Source: Petrosia ficiformis
Lineage: Eukaryota; Porifera; Demospongiae; Haplosclerida; Petrosiidae
DNA: 64,000 bases
Direction: 5' to 3'
NCBI GenBank assembly: GCA_947044365.1
Contig: OX345651.1
Coordinates: 4,803,926-4,867,925, forward strand
Below, piece by piece: positions 11,237-24,185 of the stretch. The notes under the pieces were generated by a model. It was not told the DNA's origin and made no database searches. It was given only the letters and a program-made list of their open reading frames with translations. Positions within the stretch are counted from its first letter, which is position 1. The number at the start of each line of letters is the position of its first letter. Both the position numbers and the translations under genes were made by a program.

Positions 11237-13619
11237 TTACATTAAAGTTGTATAGTTGTTATCAGAGGTTAGTGTAGTACAATCCAATGATTGATATCTC
11301 TCCTTTTGTGTTGTGATTAAAGTTGTATAGTTGTTATCAGAGGTTTGTTTAGTACAATCCAATGATTGATATCTCTCCTTTTGTGTTGTGATTAAAGTTG
11401 TATAGTTGTTATCAGAGGTTTGTTTAGTACAATCCAATAATTGATATCTCTCCTTTTGTGTTGTGATTAAAGTTGTATAGTTGTTATCAGAGGTTTGTTT
11501 AGTACAATCCAATGATTGATATCTCTCCTCTTGTGTTTTGATTAAAGTTGTATAGTTGTTATCAGAGGTTTGTTTAGTACAATCCAATAATTGATATCTC
11601 TCCTTTTGTGTTGTGACTATCTCTTTATTAATTACACTATAGTAGTGACTGTTATCACTCACAGGGGTTCTGGTAATATTACTAGACTCATCTAGAATGG
11701 TCACATATTCAACTGGTTCCACTGGAGTACTTGTTTTCAACCTGTAACACAATTATATGTTCATTTATTAAGAGACGTACATTATTATTATAACTCACTG
11801 ATTACAAGGGTCTGGTGATATTATAACCTCAGGAGTTACTGCATATACATAAAAATAATAAATTACGTATATATACATAATTTATTAACTTACCATAATA
11901 AATCCTATCTTCAATTGTTTTCTTTCTTTTAATAAAAAGAATCACAAGACAAGAAATGACTAACAATATTCCTAACACTATTATTATTATAGTTGTTGCT
12001 ATTATAATAACAATATAAAAACTCGTTAATCCACTGTCATCACTTTCTAAAAGAGAGTTGGAGGGAGTGTTAATTTGTATTGAAGAATATGTTTTTGTGT
12101 TAGTCTGTGAATTACTACATAAATGTTATTGAGTTCCAAGTATAGAATTTCAAGTAGGGTAATTTTGGCTGTATTAAGGCCATTAAGGATTTCAAGCAGG
12201 GCACCAATCCCTTCAAAAGAAGCATGAACTAATAAGTATACTGATTGGTATACATACTGGTTGATAATGGTACACTGGATAATTGTACTGGTTAATGTCA
12301 CAGGTATACTGGTTACCATTGTATTGACAATGTTTGGATAGGGTGTAAAATTATTAATGTTAACTTCATATTATGTTATAATATTTATAATTTATATATA
12401 ATAATATTATATATAATTTTATATTATATATAAAATTATACTATACAAACCTATACTGGTTGATGGTATTGCTACAATGGTTGATGTAGTTGATATTGAT
12501 ACACTGGGTGATATAAGTATACTGGTTGATAATATTTGTACACTGGGTGATGGAAGTATACTGATTGGTATACGGGGTACACTGGATAATGTTACAATTG
12601 TACTGGTTGATGTCACAGGTATACTGGTGACCATTGTATTAACACTGTTTGGAGAGAGTGACTCTTCGACTTCTATTAAAATTATAAATAATTATTAATA
12701 ATAATTATTATAAGCCTCATAATATATATACAAACCTATTGTATGACTTGATGGTGTAGCTACTGGTGGAGTTTCTGATAACACCATTCCAGCTGGTCCA
12801 CTTAATGAGGGACTTAGAGGTTGATTTGTAGTTGCCATAACAACTGGCATTGATGTTACATTAGTAGGGGGACTGGTTGGTGGTTGATCTTCACATACGG
12901 AAACAACGTTATTAAATAGAGCGACAGAACAAGTATTCAATTGATCATCGTATTCTTCAGGTCTTAGTATAGTGAATCCATCACTGTACACACCTGTTGG
13001 CATTCCATTAACAATAACTTGACACCAGTAGTCACCCAACAAGTCATCACTAAATCCATGATTTATTAATTGTCTACCAAAATAACTTGTCGCAAATGTA
13101 ATACCTGATGAATAAAACTCTGGTGTACCAAGATTTTCAATCGTGTTATTGATATATCTTTGGAACCAGTGTACTTCAAACTCATCTGACCCACTCAGTC
13201 TTTCTGCTGTACATAAAACACTTAGTCTCCAGACAGCAGGATTGACTTCAGTATCAAACGGATTACAGTTTAAATTAGCAGGTGGTTGCCTGATAAACTG
13301 AAATGTCGTGCATTGACCTGAATACATATATAAACATGTATATATATATATAATTTATCTTCCTGACTTGACGATTATATAATATTTGTAATACAACTTT
13401 TGACTCAAGATTCAATTTTACTACCATAATGGTACATCTAGTCCAAAACATCAATTGAATTTGATATACAATAATATATAAACTATATATAACTAATAGT
13501 GTATTAGTCTTGACAACTAATTCATATATACAAGATTAGTTAACAAACTCACCATAACATCTGTGACTACACTGCATGGTCAATAGTAACAGAAGTGAAA
13601 TCAGTTTTTTAAGCACCAT
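11237..13619 (-). CDS. G4: type A single-Ig receptor with five ITAM-like modules
   Basis: Exons 13619-13553, 13317-12736, 12672-12451, 12046-11894, 11838-11799, 11741-11237; 1569 nt, 522 residues. Signal peptide 1-22; the Ig exon (582 nt, same length as G1) has EVHWFQRY and LLGDYWCQV plus the NTC...SVC pair. A 74-residue Ser/Thr stalk is on its own exon. The TM exon starts at the acceptor CTCTTTTAG before AAAGTGATGAC and gives TM about 300-329 and KRKKTIEDRIYY. The tail has VEYVTI, YYSVI and five near-identical 25-residue units, so ten YxxL motifs with alternating 10- and 7-residue gaps. It joins a type A ectodomain to the tail otherwise found on type B genes. I chose the TM acceptor because only it restores phase 1. 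Confidence 0.78.
11242..11616 (-). repeat. Five 75-bp tandem units encoding YQSL/YTTL modules
   Basis: Direct 75-bp units (25 codons) with only a few differences between copies, mainly YQSL/YQLL and QEER/QKER. Other short tails carry one or two units. Near identity points to recent unequal exchange or slippage. Confidence 0.85.
12047..12340 (-). pseudogene. Intronised coding remnant in G4
   Basis: Directly upstream of the G4 TM exon the reading frame continues through about 23 codons that match type B coding sequence (KTYSSIQINTPSNS), but the inferred acceptor excludes them. Further upstream comes a piece encoding ALLEILNGLNTAKITLLEIL in another frame, then a duplicated stalk-exon start. Copies of the middle piece lie at about 15640-15750, 22290-22420 and 27525-27660. 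The origin of the middle piece is unknown. Confidence 0.5.
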
Positions 13620-14369
13620 CTTTAGTTCAGCTACTAGTACTGATAACAATGCAGTCACTAGAACATCAACAATTATATTCAGGGTGTGTGAATGAGTTTA
13701 TGATGTTGATGTAACATATAAGTATTCAACATTTAAATGGCTTTATGACACTATTTGGCTCCCCTTGTTCGACTGCTTGCTTTACATATTATAATTACAT
13801 TAGGAATCTGTTGATATTTTAATATGGAGGTGTATCTTTGTGAACAAAGCTAAGCAAAACTTCATTTTGTTTTTGTATCACACAAGAGAATAGCTTCCAG
13901 AATATGTATCATGTATCACAGGAAAATATTGTACTTGTTGTACTAGTATATATAGTGGCTTCTGATTGTTATTTTGGGTATTATATTCTACCACACATCT
14001 ATGATTTGTGTGTATGAAAACTAACTAATAGACCAGACATCACGCTACAACATTTCACCCACTAGCAATCCATAAAGAGTAGAACAGTTGTAATCATTAC
14101 TCCATTATGAATCTAAAAACAACAAGTCTAGTATATTGTATAGACATGTTTACTATATATATATATCCTGATATGGCAAAACTTCAAAGTGATCACAGAT
14201 AGAAAACCACAGTGACACAAACTACAAGACCACACTCACCTGGTTCAAACTCAATAGAAGCTACACACAGCTACATGTACATACATAGAATATAATACTT
14301 GTATATACATCACACTCAATTATAGAATGTAAGTAAGAAACTAGTTCATTCAAATGTAATAAAATTAAT
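13620..14369. other. Spacer upstream of G4
   Basis: 13630-13840 is the type A upstream block. From about 13870 it switches to the type B upstream block (compare 7260-7680) although no type B gene follows, so a deletion or unequal-exchange junction lies near 13840-13880. Confidence 0.5.
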
Positions 14370-14765
14370 CAGATCTTCATTTGACGTCGTTTTGATTTAG
14401 GTGTGTAACCTGGGTCTTGTTCGTTCATAATTTCCAGAATATTTGGATTTTATAGACCCTTTAGAATTTGGCATAAGAACATTATTAGGATTGTGCACAA
14501 CTTCAACTCCACCCATTTCTGTAGCTTCATCATATGACTGCTGTGATCTTAAATCTGTTGAATATTCATAATGTTCCAGAAAGAATCCCACAACATTGAC
14601 ACTTCAAAACGTTTGTATTTAACTTTACTAACGTTTTCAAGTTTACTGTTACAGGTTGTGATTTATTGAATACTAATGCTTCATGAGGTAGCCTGTTCGT
14701 ATCATGACTATAATGACATGTGGGAGCAGTTTGACCTAATGACATCTCCAGAGTAGTATATTATA
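14370..14765 (-). pseudogene. Broken copy of a type III tail exon
   Basis: Similar to the G10 tail C-terminus. The reading frame is kept for about 60 residues (HYEYSTDLRSQQSY, GGVEVVHNPNN, KSKYSGNYER), but the last part is frameshifted and the 5' half is degenerate. There is no linked ectodomain. It contains the empty target site for the MITE at 8127-8528. Confidence 0.7.
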
Positions 14766-15069
14766 AATATGTAATGGAAAATGATTTATACTAATGATCC
14801 AATCAGTATTTGTCAGTCACTGGATTAATAATCCATTCAGTGACTCAATGTTCAGAGAATATTGTACTTATGATATTGTATTTAATCATCTGTTCATATA
14901 CTGAAATCAAGAATGATACTATAGCGTACCACATGTACACATGTACAAATGTACACAACTTAAAAAAATTCTGCATATTAATAAGTATTAAATTTTATAG
15001 CTACAGCATAACTTCGACTTCACTTGTAGTGTGTACAAAGTTATTACTAATGTTTGTGTATAAGTTCTA

Positions 15070-16808
15070 TTACATTAAAGTTGTATAGTTACTATCAGAG
15101 GTTAGTTTAGTACAATCCAATGATTGATATCTCTCCTCTTGTGTTGTGACTATCTCTTTATTAATTACACTGTAGTAGTGGCTGTTATCACTCACAGGGG
15201 TTCTGGTAATATTACTAGACTCATCTAGAATGGTCAAGTATTCAAGTGGTTCCACTGGAGTACTTGTTTCCAACCTGTAGCACAATTAATGTCCATCTAT
15301 TAAGAGACGTACATTAATAATGTAACTTACTGATTACAATGGTCTGGTGATTTTATAACCTATACATAAAAATAAAACATTACATATATATACGTAATTT
15401 ATTAACTTACCATAATAAATCCTATCTTCAATTTTTTTCTTTCTTTTAATAAAAAGAATCACAAGACAAGATATGACTAACAATATTCCTAACAACATTA
15501 TTATTATAGTTGTTGCTATTATAATAACGATATAAAAACTCGTTAATCCACTGTTATCACTTTCTAAAAGAGAGTTGGACGGAGTGTTAATTTGTATTGA
15601 AGAATATGTTTTTGTGTTAGTCTGTGAATTACTACATAAATGTTATTGAGTTCCAAGTATAGAATTTCAAGTAGGGTAATTTTGGCTGTATTAAGGCCAT
15701 TAAGGATTTCAAGCAGGGCACCAATCCCTTCAAAAGAAGCATGAACTAGTAAGTATACTGATTGGTATACATACTGGTTGATATTGGTACACTGGATAAT
15801 GTTATAATTATTACTGATTACCATTGTATTGACAATGTTTGGAGAGAGTGACTCTTCGACTTCTATTAAAATTCTAAATTATTAATAATTATTAACTTCA
15901 TAATATATATACAAACCTATTGTATGACTTGATGATGTAGCTACTGGTGGAGTTTCTGATAACACCATTCCAGCAGGTCCACTTAATGAGGGACTTAGAG
16001 GTTGATTTGTAGTTGCCATGACAACTGGCATTGATGTTGTGATAGTAGGGGGACTGGTTGGTGGTTGGTCTTCACATACTGAAACACTGTCATCAAATAG
16101 AACACCAGAACAAGTATTCAATTGATTGTCATTTTCTTCAGGTCTTAGTATAGTGAATCCATCACTGTACACACCTGTTGGCATTCCATTAACAATTACT
16201 TGACACTAGTAGTCACCCAACAAGTCATCACTAAATCCACGATTTATTAATTGTCCACCAAAATAACTTGTCGCAAATGTAATACCTGATGAACGAAACT
16301 GTGGTGTACCATGATTTTTAATCGTGTTATTGATATATCTTTGGAACCAGTGTACTTCAAACTCATCTGACCCACTCAGTCTTTCTGTTGTACATGAAAC
16401 TCTTAGTCTCCAGACAGCAGGATTGACTCTAGTATCAAACGAATTACAGTTTAAATTAGCAGGTGGTTAACTGATAAACTGAAAAGTCGTGCACTGACCT
16501 GAATATATATATAAACATGTATATATATATAATTTATCTTCCTGACTTGACGATTATATAATATTTGTTATACAACTTTTGGCTCAAGATTCAATTTTAC
16601 TACATAAAATTCCATAATGGTAAATCTAGTCAAAATACATCAATTGAATTTGATATACAATAATATATAAACTATATATAACTAATAGTGTATTAGTCTT
16701 TACAACTAATTCATATATACAAGATTAGTTAACAAACTCACCATAACATCTGTGACTACACTGCAAGGTCAATAGTAACAGAAGTGAAATCAGTTTTTTA
16801 AGCACCAT
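15070..16808 (-). pseudogene. G5: type A receptor pseudogene
   Basis: Recognisable exons: signal peptide 16808-16742 (intact), Ig 16498-15917 (582 nt), TM 15563-15411 (intact), linker 15359-15331, short tail 15274-15070 (one YQSL/YTTL module). Breaks: a stop replaces the Gln-Pro context after the FI of the Ig start; the Trp codon of GDYWC is TAG; the linker lacks 11 nt, which shifts the frame; and the stalk exon has collapsed into the upstream intron fossil. The signal and TM exons look functional, so loss is recent. Confidence 0.85.
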
Positions 16809-17187
16809 CTTTAGTTCAGCTACTAGTACTGATAACAATGCAGTCACTAGAACATCAACAATTATATTCAGGGTGTGTGAATGAGTTTATGATGTTGATG
16901 TAACATATAAGTATTCAGCATTTAAATGGCTTTATGACACTATTTGGCTCCCCTTGTTCGACTGCTTGCTTTACATACTATAATTACATTAGAATCTATT
17001 GATAGTGTATCTTTGTGGACAATTAATTTTAATAAACAATAAAAACAGTTATATAGCATCACACAAAATCATGTACTATTATTAATAAACTATATGCACA
17101 TTATTATTGGAATACAACACATTCAATTATAATCTACAGCAGTAATACAGTTTATTCTTAATGTGTGTATTGAGTTGAATATTAAAA
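16809..17187. other. Spacer between G5 and G6
   Basis: Type A upstream block followed by the G6 3' flank. AATAAA on the minus strand (TTTATT at about 17151-17156) lies about 35 bp past the G6 stop and may be its polyadenylation signal. Confidence 0.4.
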
Positions 17188-20003
17188 TCAGTTCTTCTTT
17201 ACTGGTACATAGTTAGGATCTCGTTCATAATTTCCCAAATGTCTTGTAGAAGGAGGTACCAGTGGAATAGCCTTGGTGCCACTTGTTTTTGTAACTCCAT
17301 CATGTGATTCTGAAATGGTTGAATAATCATAATGTTCTAAATCTGCTGAGTGCAGGCTATCAGTCTTTACTGATTCGATGGTTGAATATCGAGGATCATC
17401 AAATAATTTCTCCAGAGAATGTTTTGAATGTGGAGATTGACGTAATGGCACCTCCATTGTATTATATACCTCCTTACCAACATATCCTTTGTGATCTAGT
17501 TTCCTGTAATCCTGTGTAGATTGTGATTCATTTCCCATTGAATAGTCCAGTTGATTGTAATCTTGAAGGGGTGGTCTGTCTTGTGGTGAGTGGTGGTGAT
17601 CACCATGACCTGAGGAGACTTCTATACTATTATATATTTGTTTGCTAAAGTTTCCACTACGATCCAGTTTACTGTAATTTTGTATAGGTGGTGGCTCATT
17701 TATCATTGAATAAGGGGTGCTGTAGTGATCATCATGACCCAATGTATCTTTGTCAAAATTTCCACTGCGATCTAGTTTCCTGTAATCCTGTGTAGGTTGT
17801 GATTCATTTCCCATTGAATAGTCCAGTTGATTGTAATCTTGAAGGGGTGGTCTGTCTTGTGGTGAGTGGTGGTGATCGCCATGACCCGAGGAGACTTCCA
17901 TACTATTATATATTTGTTTGCTAAAGTTTCCACTACGATCTAGTTTACTGTAATCTTGTATAGGTGGTGGATCATTTACCATTGAATAAGGAGTGCTGTA
18001 GTGATCATCATGACCCAATGTATCTGTGTCAATGTTTCCAGTGCGATCCAGTTTACTGTAACCTTGTATTGGTGATAGTTCCTGCTTCGTTGAATGTTCT
18101 AGTTGATTGTACACTTGTGTAGGCAATATGTCTGGCTGTCCTATAGTAGTGTAGTGATCGACACGAAGTATACTGTACTCTTCTGTACGAACAGGTTTTA
18201 TTGATAAAGGTGACAGTTGTCTTAAGGAGCTGTAGCTTTGCTCAATTGGAACATCAGAATCAACAAAGGTGGTAGTAGATGGAAGAGAAGGTGGATATTT
18301 TATTCCAGACCATGGGTTTTCTTGAGTTGGGTTAGGTGGAAATGAATCACTGATGGTTGGGTAACGATGGACTAATAGAGGTGTTAGTGCAGTTCCTTGT
18401 TGAGTAACATCATTGGAGTTGTTAACAAGAGGACGTGTAGATGATCTGTTATATGACATAGGGGAAAAATAGAAGATACAAAATAATATGTACTATGATT
18501 TATACATAATTGTGTTAATATGTACTATATAGCTACATATATGGATCGTAACTCATTTTGTCTGACTCAGCTTACCACATTATTGCTAGTATTTATTACC
18601 TGAATTACTTTTCTATGGCTCACCTGATTGAAGACATACAAAGTATATGTCCATTACTATCTGTATATTGTATGTGTATGTGAGAACATTATGTATGTGT
18701 GTGTTATGTACATATGTGTATGTACATAATATGTTTATGTGTGTGTGTGGGTGTATGTGTGTTTTGTACATATGTGTACATGTGTGTATGTACATATATG
18801 TGTATGTGTGTGTGTGTCAAAAGGGAATTCATTATGAAGGATGTTTATAGTAAATAATTATACTCTACATATAGTTTATTTCTGTATTATGCAGTTTACT
18901 ACAATACAATACAGTACTACACAAACCTGATTTTCTGTTATTTTTCCGTCCATTTTTGATACATATCAAAACACCAATTATAATTAGTAGTATTATAATA
19001 AGTAAGAACATAGCCCCTCCAATAGAACCAGCTATTATTATTAATTGTGTATTATCACCACTATTTGACTGACTTGGAACTATACTAGAACTCGGACTGG
19101 AACTAGGACTAGAACTAGTACTGGGGGTATCAGAGGAAGAGGAAAACGAATATGCATCAGAACTCAAAGTCACTAATTTTTGAATTGATGAACACTCAGA
19201 TGAATCACGAGTTGAAAAAGACATATTCTCTGTTGCACTTGCTCGTATTACTTGTTCAGTGGTTATATAATTAGTTTCACTAGGAATAAGTTGAGAAAAA
19301 GAAGACATATATTCTGTTAAACTTTTAGTTTTTGATGGTTGAGTTATAACATATTGAGATGAGGAAGACGTACTCTCTGTTGAACTTAGTTGTACTCCTT
19401 CAGTTGTTGTTGGATTAGTACAGGAAGAGCTTGGGGAAACAGACAAAGAGGATCGAATACCATCAGCACATTTTGTAGTAGCCACTGTAATGATTCCACT
19501 ACATGTTGATAGTGTGCCATAATCTTCAGGATCACGTATCATCAGTATATCACTCTTTCCAAGGTATATATTTGGTTGTGTGCTTGTGACAATCACCTGA
19601 CACCAGTATTCACCCAACATAGACTCATCAAATGGTGTATTAACCCATTGTGTCCCTAATACAATGCGTTCTCTATTAGACATTTCTTGAACCTCAACTT
19701 GACCAAGATCAATTATTTCATTTTGATTGTTCATATGAAACCAATGTACATCAAACTGATCTGTTCCTGATATTCTTAGTACATCACATGATACTTTCGT
19801 TTGCCATACTGCAGGATCTACTCTCACATCATATGGGTTACAACTGAGTTCAGTTGGTGGTTGAGAATCAAACTGAAACTGTATACACTGACCTACATAT
19901 GATAATAATATAATAAACAGTTATTATAAATACATTTATACTAACCTGATCCTTTCTGAGTCTGTTTCAAAATTAACAGAATCAAAACCAGACAGAACTT
20001 CAT
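17188..20003 (-). CDS. G6: type B receptor with tail I, paralog of G2
   Basis: Exons 20003-19946, 19892-18927, 18660-18624, 18445-17188; 2319 nt, 772 residues. Signal peptide 1-19 (MKFCLVLILLILKQTQKGS). Ig domain with SCNPYD, Cys in KVSCDVLR, FDVHWFHMNN and GEYWCQV; TCSG...KCAD pair; long Ser-rich stalk; TM about 303-331. The tail exon has exactly the G2 length and two 92-residue units. The two genes differ mostly in the Ig segment between the core Trp and YWC and in the stalk, where G6 carries extra codons. The membrane signalling role is inferred. Confidence 0.83.
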
Positions 20004-20531
20004 CCTGTTGTTGTAGAATAGTCAAGGGAAATATTGTGCTTGTACTAGATATATGTATAGTGTTTGATGTGGGTTCTGATTGTTATTTTAGAGTATTATA
20101 TACTATCACACACCTGTGATGTGTGTGTATGAATCCATAAAACTAACTAATAGACCAGACATCACGCTACAACACTAGCAATCCATAAAGAGTAAAACAG
20201 TTTGTAATCATTACTTCCATTATGAATCTAAAAACAACAAGCCTAGTATATTGTATAGACATGTTTATTATTATAATATATATATATCCTGATATGGCAA
20301 AACGTCAAAGTAATCACAGATAGAAACCACAGCAACACAAACTACAAGACTACAACACTCACCTGATCCAAACTCAATAGAAGAAGCTACACACAGCTAC
20401 ATATACATACATAAAATATAATACTTGTATATACATCACACTACTTGTATTATAAATCACACTCAATTATGAAATAAAATTAATGTAAGTAAGAAACTAC
20501 GTAGTTCAAATGTAATAAAATTAATTAGTTC
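20004..20531. other. Spacer upstream of G6
   Basis: Degenerate copy of the type B upstream block, with small deletions relative to 7244-7680. No gene seen. Confidence 0.5.
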
Positions 20532-20960
20532 ACTTGACGTCGTTTTGATTTAGGTATAACAGGTGTGTAAACTGGGTCTCATTCATAATTTCCTGAATAT
20601 TTGGATTTTAAAGACCCTTTAGGATTTGGCAGAAGAACATTTTTAGGATTGTTCACAACTTCAACTCCACCCATTCCTGTAGCTTCATCATAAGACTGCT
20701 GAGATCTTAAATCTGTTGAATATTCATAATGTTCCAGTACCTTGCTGTCAATCTCAACATCCACATTTCCAAACATTTATATTTAATTTTGTTAATATTT
20801 TCAAGTTTACTGTTACAGGTTGTGATTCATTGAATAACAATGAGCTAATTAATTGTATTCTTCATTAGGTAGTCTGTTGTTGTCATGGTCATGATGATAT
20901 GTGTAAGCAATTTGACCTAATGACATCGCCAGAGTATCATATCATAAATATTTAATGGAA
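20532..20960 (-). pseudogene. Broken copy of a type III tail exon
   Basis: The C-terminal part matches G10 (KSKYSGNYE, LLPNPKGS, HYEYSTDLRSQQSY) in one frame for about 65 residues, with a stop where G10 reads through NYERDPG. The 5' part is degraded. Confidence 0.68.
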
Positions 20961-21640
20961 AATAATTTGAAATTCACTGCAAAAATTAAGTAGTTAAAAT
21001 AACCATTTTATTGGTTAGTACAGTTGCATGGAATAGCATGAGTTTCAATTTAGTTTGTTAATGTCATAGAGGGGAAATGTTGTAGCTACATGCATGATGT
21101 TACTATGACATAATATCCACTAAGTATTGAAAGGTATAAATTGAATTATGTGTTTACGGGTTTACAAACCCTTTTGATCGCCGGATACAATTACATGTAC
21201 TTTAGTATAAAATACACTGACATGAAATATGAGTAGACAGTACCCTAAAATTATAGTACTTCAACTATAATTGAATTTAATTAGTAAAAAGTACTTGTAG
21301 TATAAAATGTATGTATCCTGAATAACCAACTAATTGTTTAATCCTCGCTTGCAACTCTACTAACCACTAAATTAGTTATTTAACTATTTTGTTTTTGCAG
21401 TATAGTGATGATTGAATCAGTATTTAGTATTAATAATCCATCCAGTGACTCAATGCTGGGTGAATGTGTATTTATGATCTGTTTGTATACTGAAAATTAA
21501 AATTATGAAGAATGATGCTATAGATAAGCTTACCATATGTACAAATGTACACATATGGATTTTGTGCATGTTAATGAAGTATACAACTACAGCAAAGCTA
21601 ACTTGTAATGTTTATTACAAATGTTTGTGTATAAGTTCTA
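20961..21640. other. Duplicated spacer downstream of G7
   Basis: Near-identical to 10590-11236 downstream of G4. It contains no open frame kept between the copies. Confidence 0.6.
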
Positions 21641-23784
21641 TTACATTAAAGTTGTATAGTTGCTATCAGAGGTTAGTTTAGTACAATCCAATGATTGATA
21701 TCTCTCCTCTTGTGTTGTGATTAAAGTTGTATAGTTGTTATCAGAGGTTTGTTTAGTACAATCCAATAATTGATATCTCTCCTTTTGTGTTGTGACTATC
21801 TCTTTATTAATTACACTATAGTAGTGACTGTTATCACTCACAGGGGTTCTGGTAATATTACTAGACTCATCTAGAATGGTCACATATTCAACTGGTTCCA
21901 CTGGAGTACTTGTTTTCAACCTGTAACACAATTATATGTTCATCTATTAAGAGACATACATTATTATTGTAACTTACTGATTACAAGGATCTGGTGATTT
22001 TATGCCCTCAGGAGTTACTGCATATACATAAAAATAATAAATTACGTATATATACGTAATTTATTAACTTACCATAATAAATCCTATCTTCAATTGTTTT
22101 CTTTCTTTTAATAAAAAGAATCACAAGACAAGATATGACTAACAATATTCCTAACACCATTATTATTATAATAGTTGCTATTATAATAACGATATAAAAA
22201 CTCATTAATCCACTGTTATCACTTTCTAAAAGAGAGTTGGAGGGAGTGTTAATTTGTATTGAAGAATATGTTTTTGTGTTACTCTGTGAATTACTACATA
22301 AATATTATTGAGTTCCAAGTATAGAATTTCAAGTAGGGTAATTTTGGCTGTATTAATTATAAGGTCATTTAGGGTTTAAAGTAGGGCACCAATCTATTCA
22401 AAAGAAGCGTGAAAGTATACTGATTGGTATATATACTAGTTGATATTGGTACACTGGATAATGTTATAATTAATGTCACAGGTATACTGGTTACCATTGT
22501 ATTGACAATGATGTTTGGATAGGGTGTAAAATTATTAATGTTAACTTCATATATGTTATAATATTATAAATATATAATAATATTATATTATATATAAAAT
22601 TATACTATACAAACCTATACTGGTTGATGATAGTGGTACACTGGGTGATGTAGTTGATATTGATACACTGGGTGATATAAGTATACTGGTTGATGATATT
22701 GGTACACTGGGTGATGGAAGTATATTGTTTGGTATACTGGGTACACTGAATAATGTTACAATTGTACTGGTTGATGTCACGGGTATTCTGGTTATCATTG
22801 TATTAACAATTTTTGGCGAGGGCGACTCTTTAACTTCTATGAAAATTATAAATTACTAATAATTCTTCATAATATATATAAATATATACAAACCTATTGT
22901 ACGACTTGATGATGTAGCCACTGGTAGAGTTTCTGATAACATCATTTCAGCTGGTCCACTTAATGAGGGACTTAGAGGTTGATTTGTAGTTGCCATGACA
23001 ACCGACATTGATGTTGTGATAGCAGGGGACTGGTTTGTGGTTGGTCTTCACATACTGAAACACTGTCATCAAATAGAACACCAGAACAAGTATTCAATTG
23101 ATTGTCATATTCTTCAGGTCTTAGTATAGTGATTCCATCACTGTACACACCTGTTGGCATTCCATTAACAACAACTTGACACGAGTAGTCACCCAACACG
23201 TTATCACTAAATTGGTCACTTAATATGTGTCCACCAAAATAAGTATTCTCACTTTCAAAACCTGTTGAGGAAAACTCTGGTCTGCCATGATTTTTAATCG
23301 TGTTATTGATATATCTTTGGAACCAGTGTACTTCAAACTCATCTGACCCACTCAGTCTTTCTGCTCTACATAAAACCTTAGTCTCCATACAGCAGGATTG
23401 ACTCTAGTATCAAACGGATTACAGTTTAAATTAGCAGGTGGTTGCCTGATAAACTGAAATGTCGTGCATTGACCTGAATATATAATTATATATGAACATG
23501 TATATATAATTTATCTTCCTGACTTGACGATTATATAATATTTGTAATACCACTTTTAGCTCAAGATTCAATTTTACTACATGAAATTCCATAATGGTAA
23601 ATCTAGTCCAAAACATCAATTGAATTTGATATACAATAATATATAAACTATATATAACTAATAGTGTATTAGTCTTTACAACTAATTCATATATACAAGA
23701 TTAGTTAACAAACTCACCATAACATCTGTGACTACACTGCAAGGTCAATAGTAGTAGAAGTGAAATCAGTTTTTTAAGCATCAT
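21641..23784 (-). pseudogene. G7: type A receptor with two frameshifts in the Ig exon
   Basis: Exons 23784-23718, 23473-22894, 22836-22615, 22225-22073, 22017-21978, 21920-21641. All splice sites match G4. The Ig exon is 580 nt instead of 582: one base is missing near TGGAGACTAAGG, just before the first core Cys, giving a prompt stop, and another in the CCAGTCCCCTGC run after the second Cys pair. The canonical YWC Trp is also Ser (GDYSC). Signal, stalk, TM, linker and two-module tail are intact. Unless these are assembly errors in homopolymer-like runs, the gene cannot make a full receptor. Confidence 0.8.
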
Positions 23785-24185
23785 CTCTAGTTCAGCTACT
23801 AGTACTGATACCAATGCAGTCACTAGAACATCAACAATTATATTCAGGGTGTGTGAATGAGTTTATGATGTTGATGTAACATATAAGTATTCAACATTTA
23901 AATGGCTTTATGACACTATTTGGCTCCCCTTGTTCGACTGCTTGCTTTACATATTATAATTACATTAGGAATCTGTTGATATTTTAATATGGAGGTGTAT
24001 CTTTGTGGACAATTAATTTCAATAAACAATAAAAACAGTTATATAGCATCACACAAAATCAAACATCCATGTACTATTATTAATAAACTATATACACATT
24101 ATTATTAGAATACAACACATTCAATTATAATCTACAGCAGTAATACAGTATATCCTTAATGCGTGTATTGAGTTGAATATTAAAA
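23785..24185. other. Spacer between G7 and G8
   Basis: Type A upstream block followed by the 3' flank shared with G2 and G6. Nothing else seen. Confidence 0.5.
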
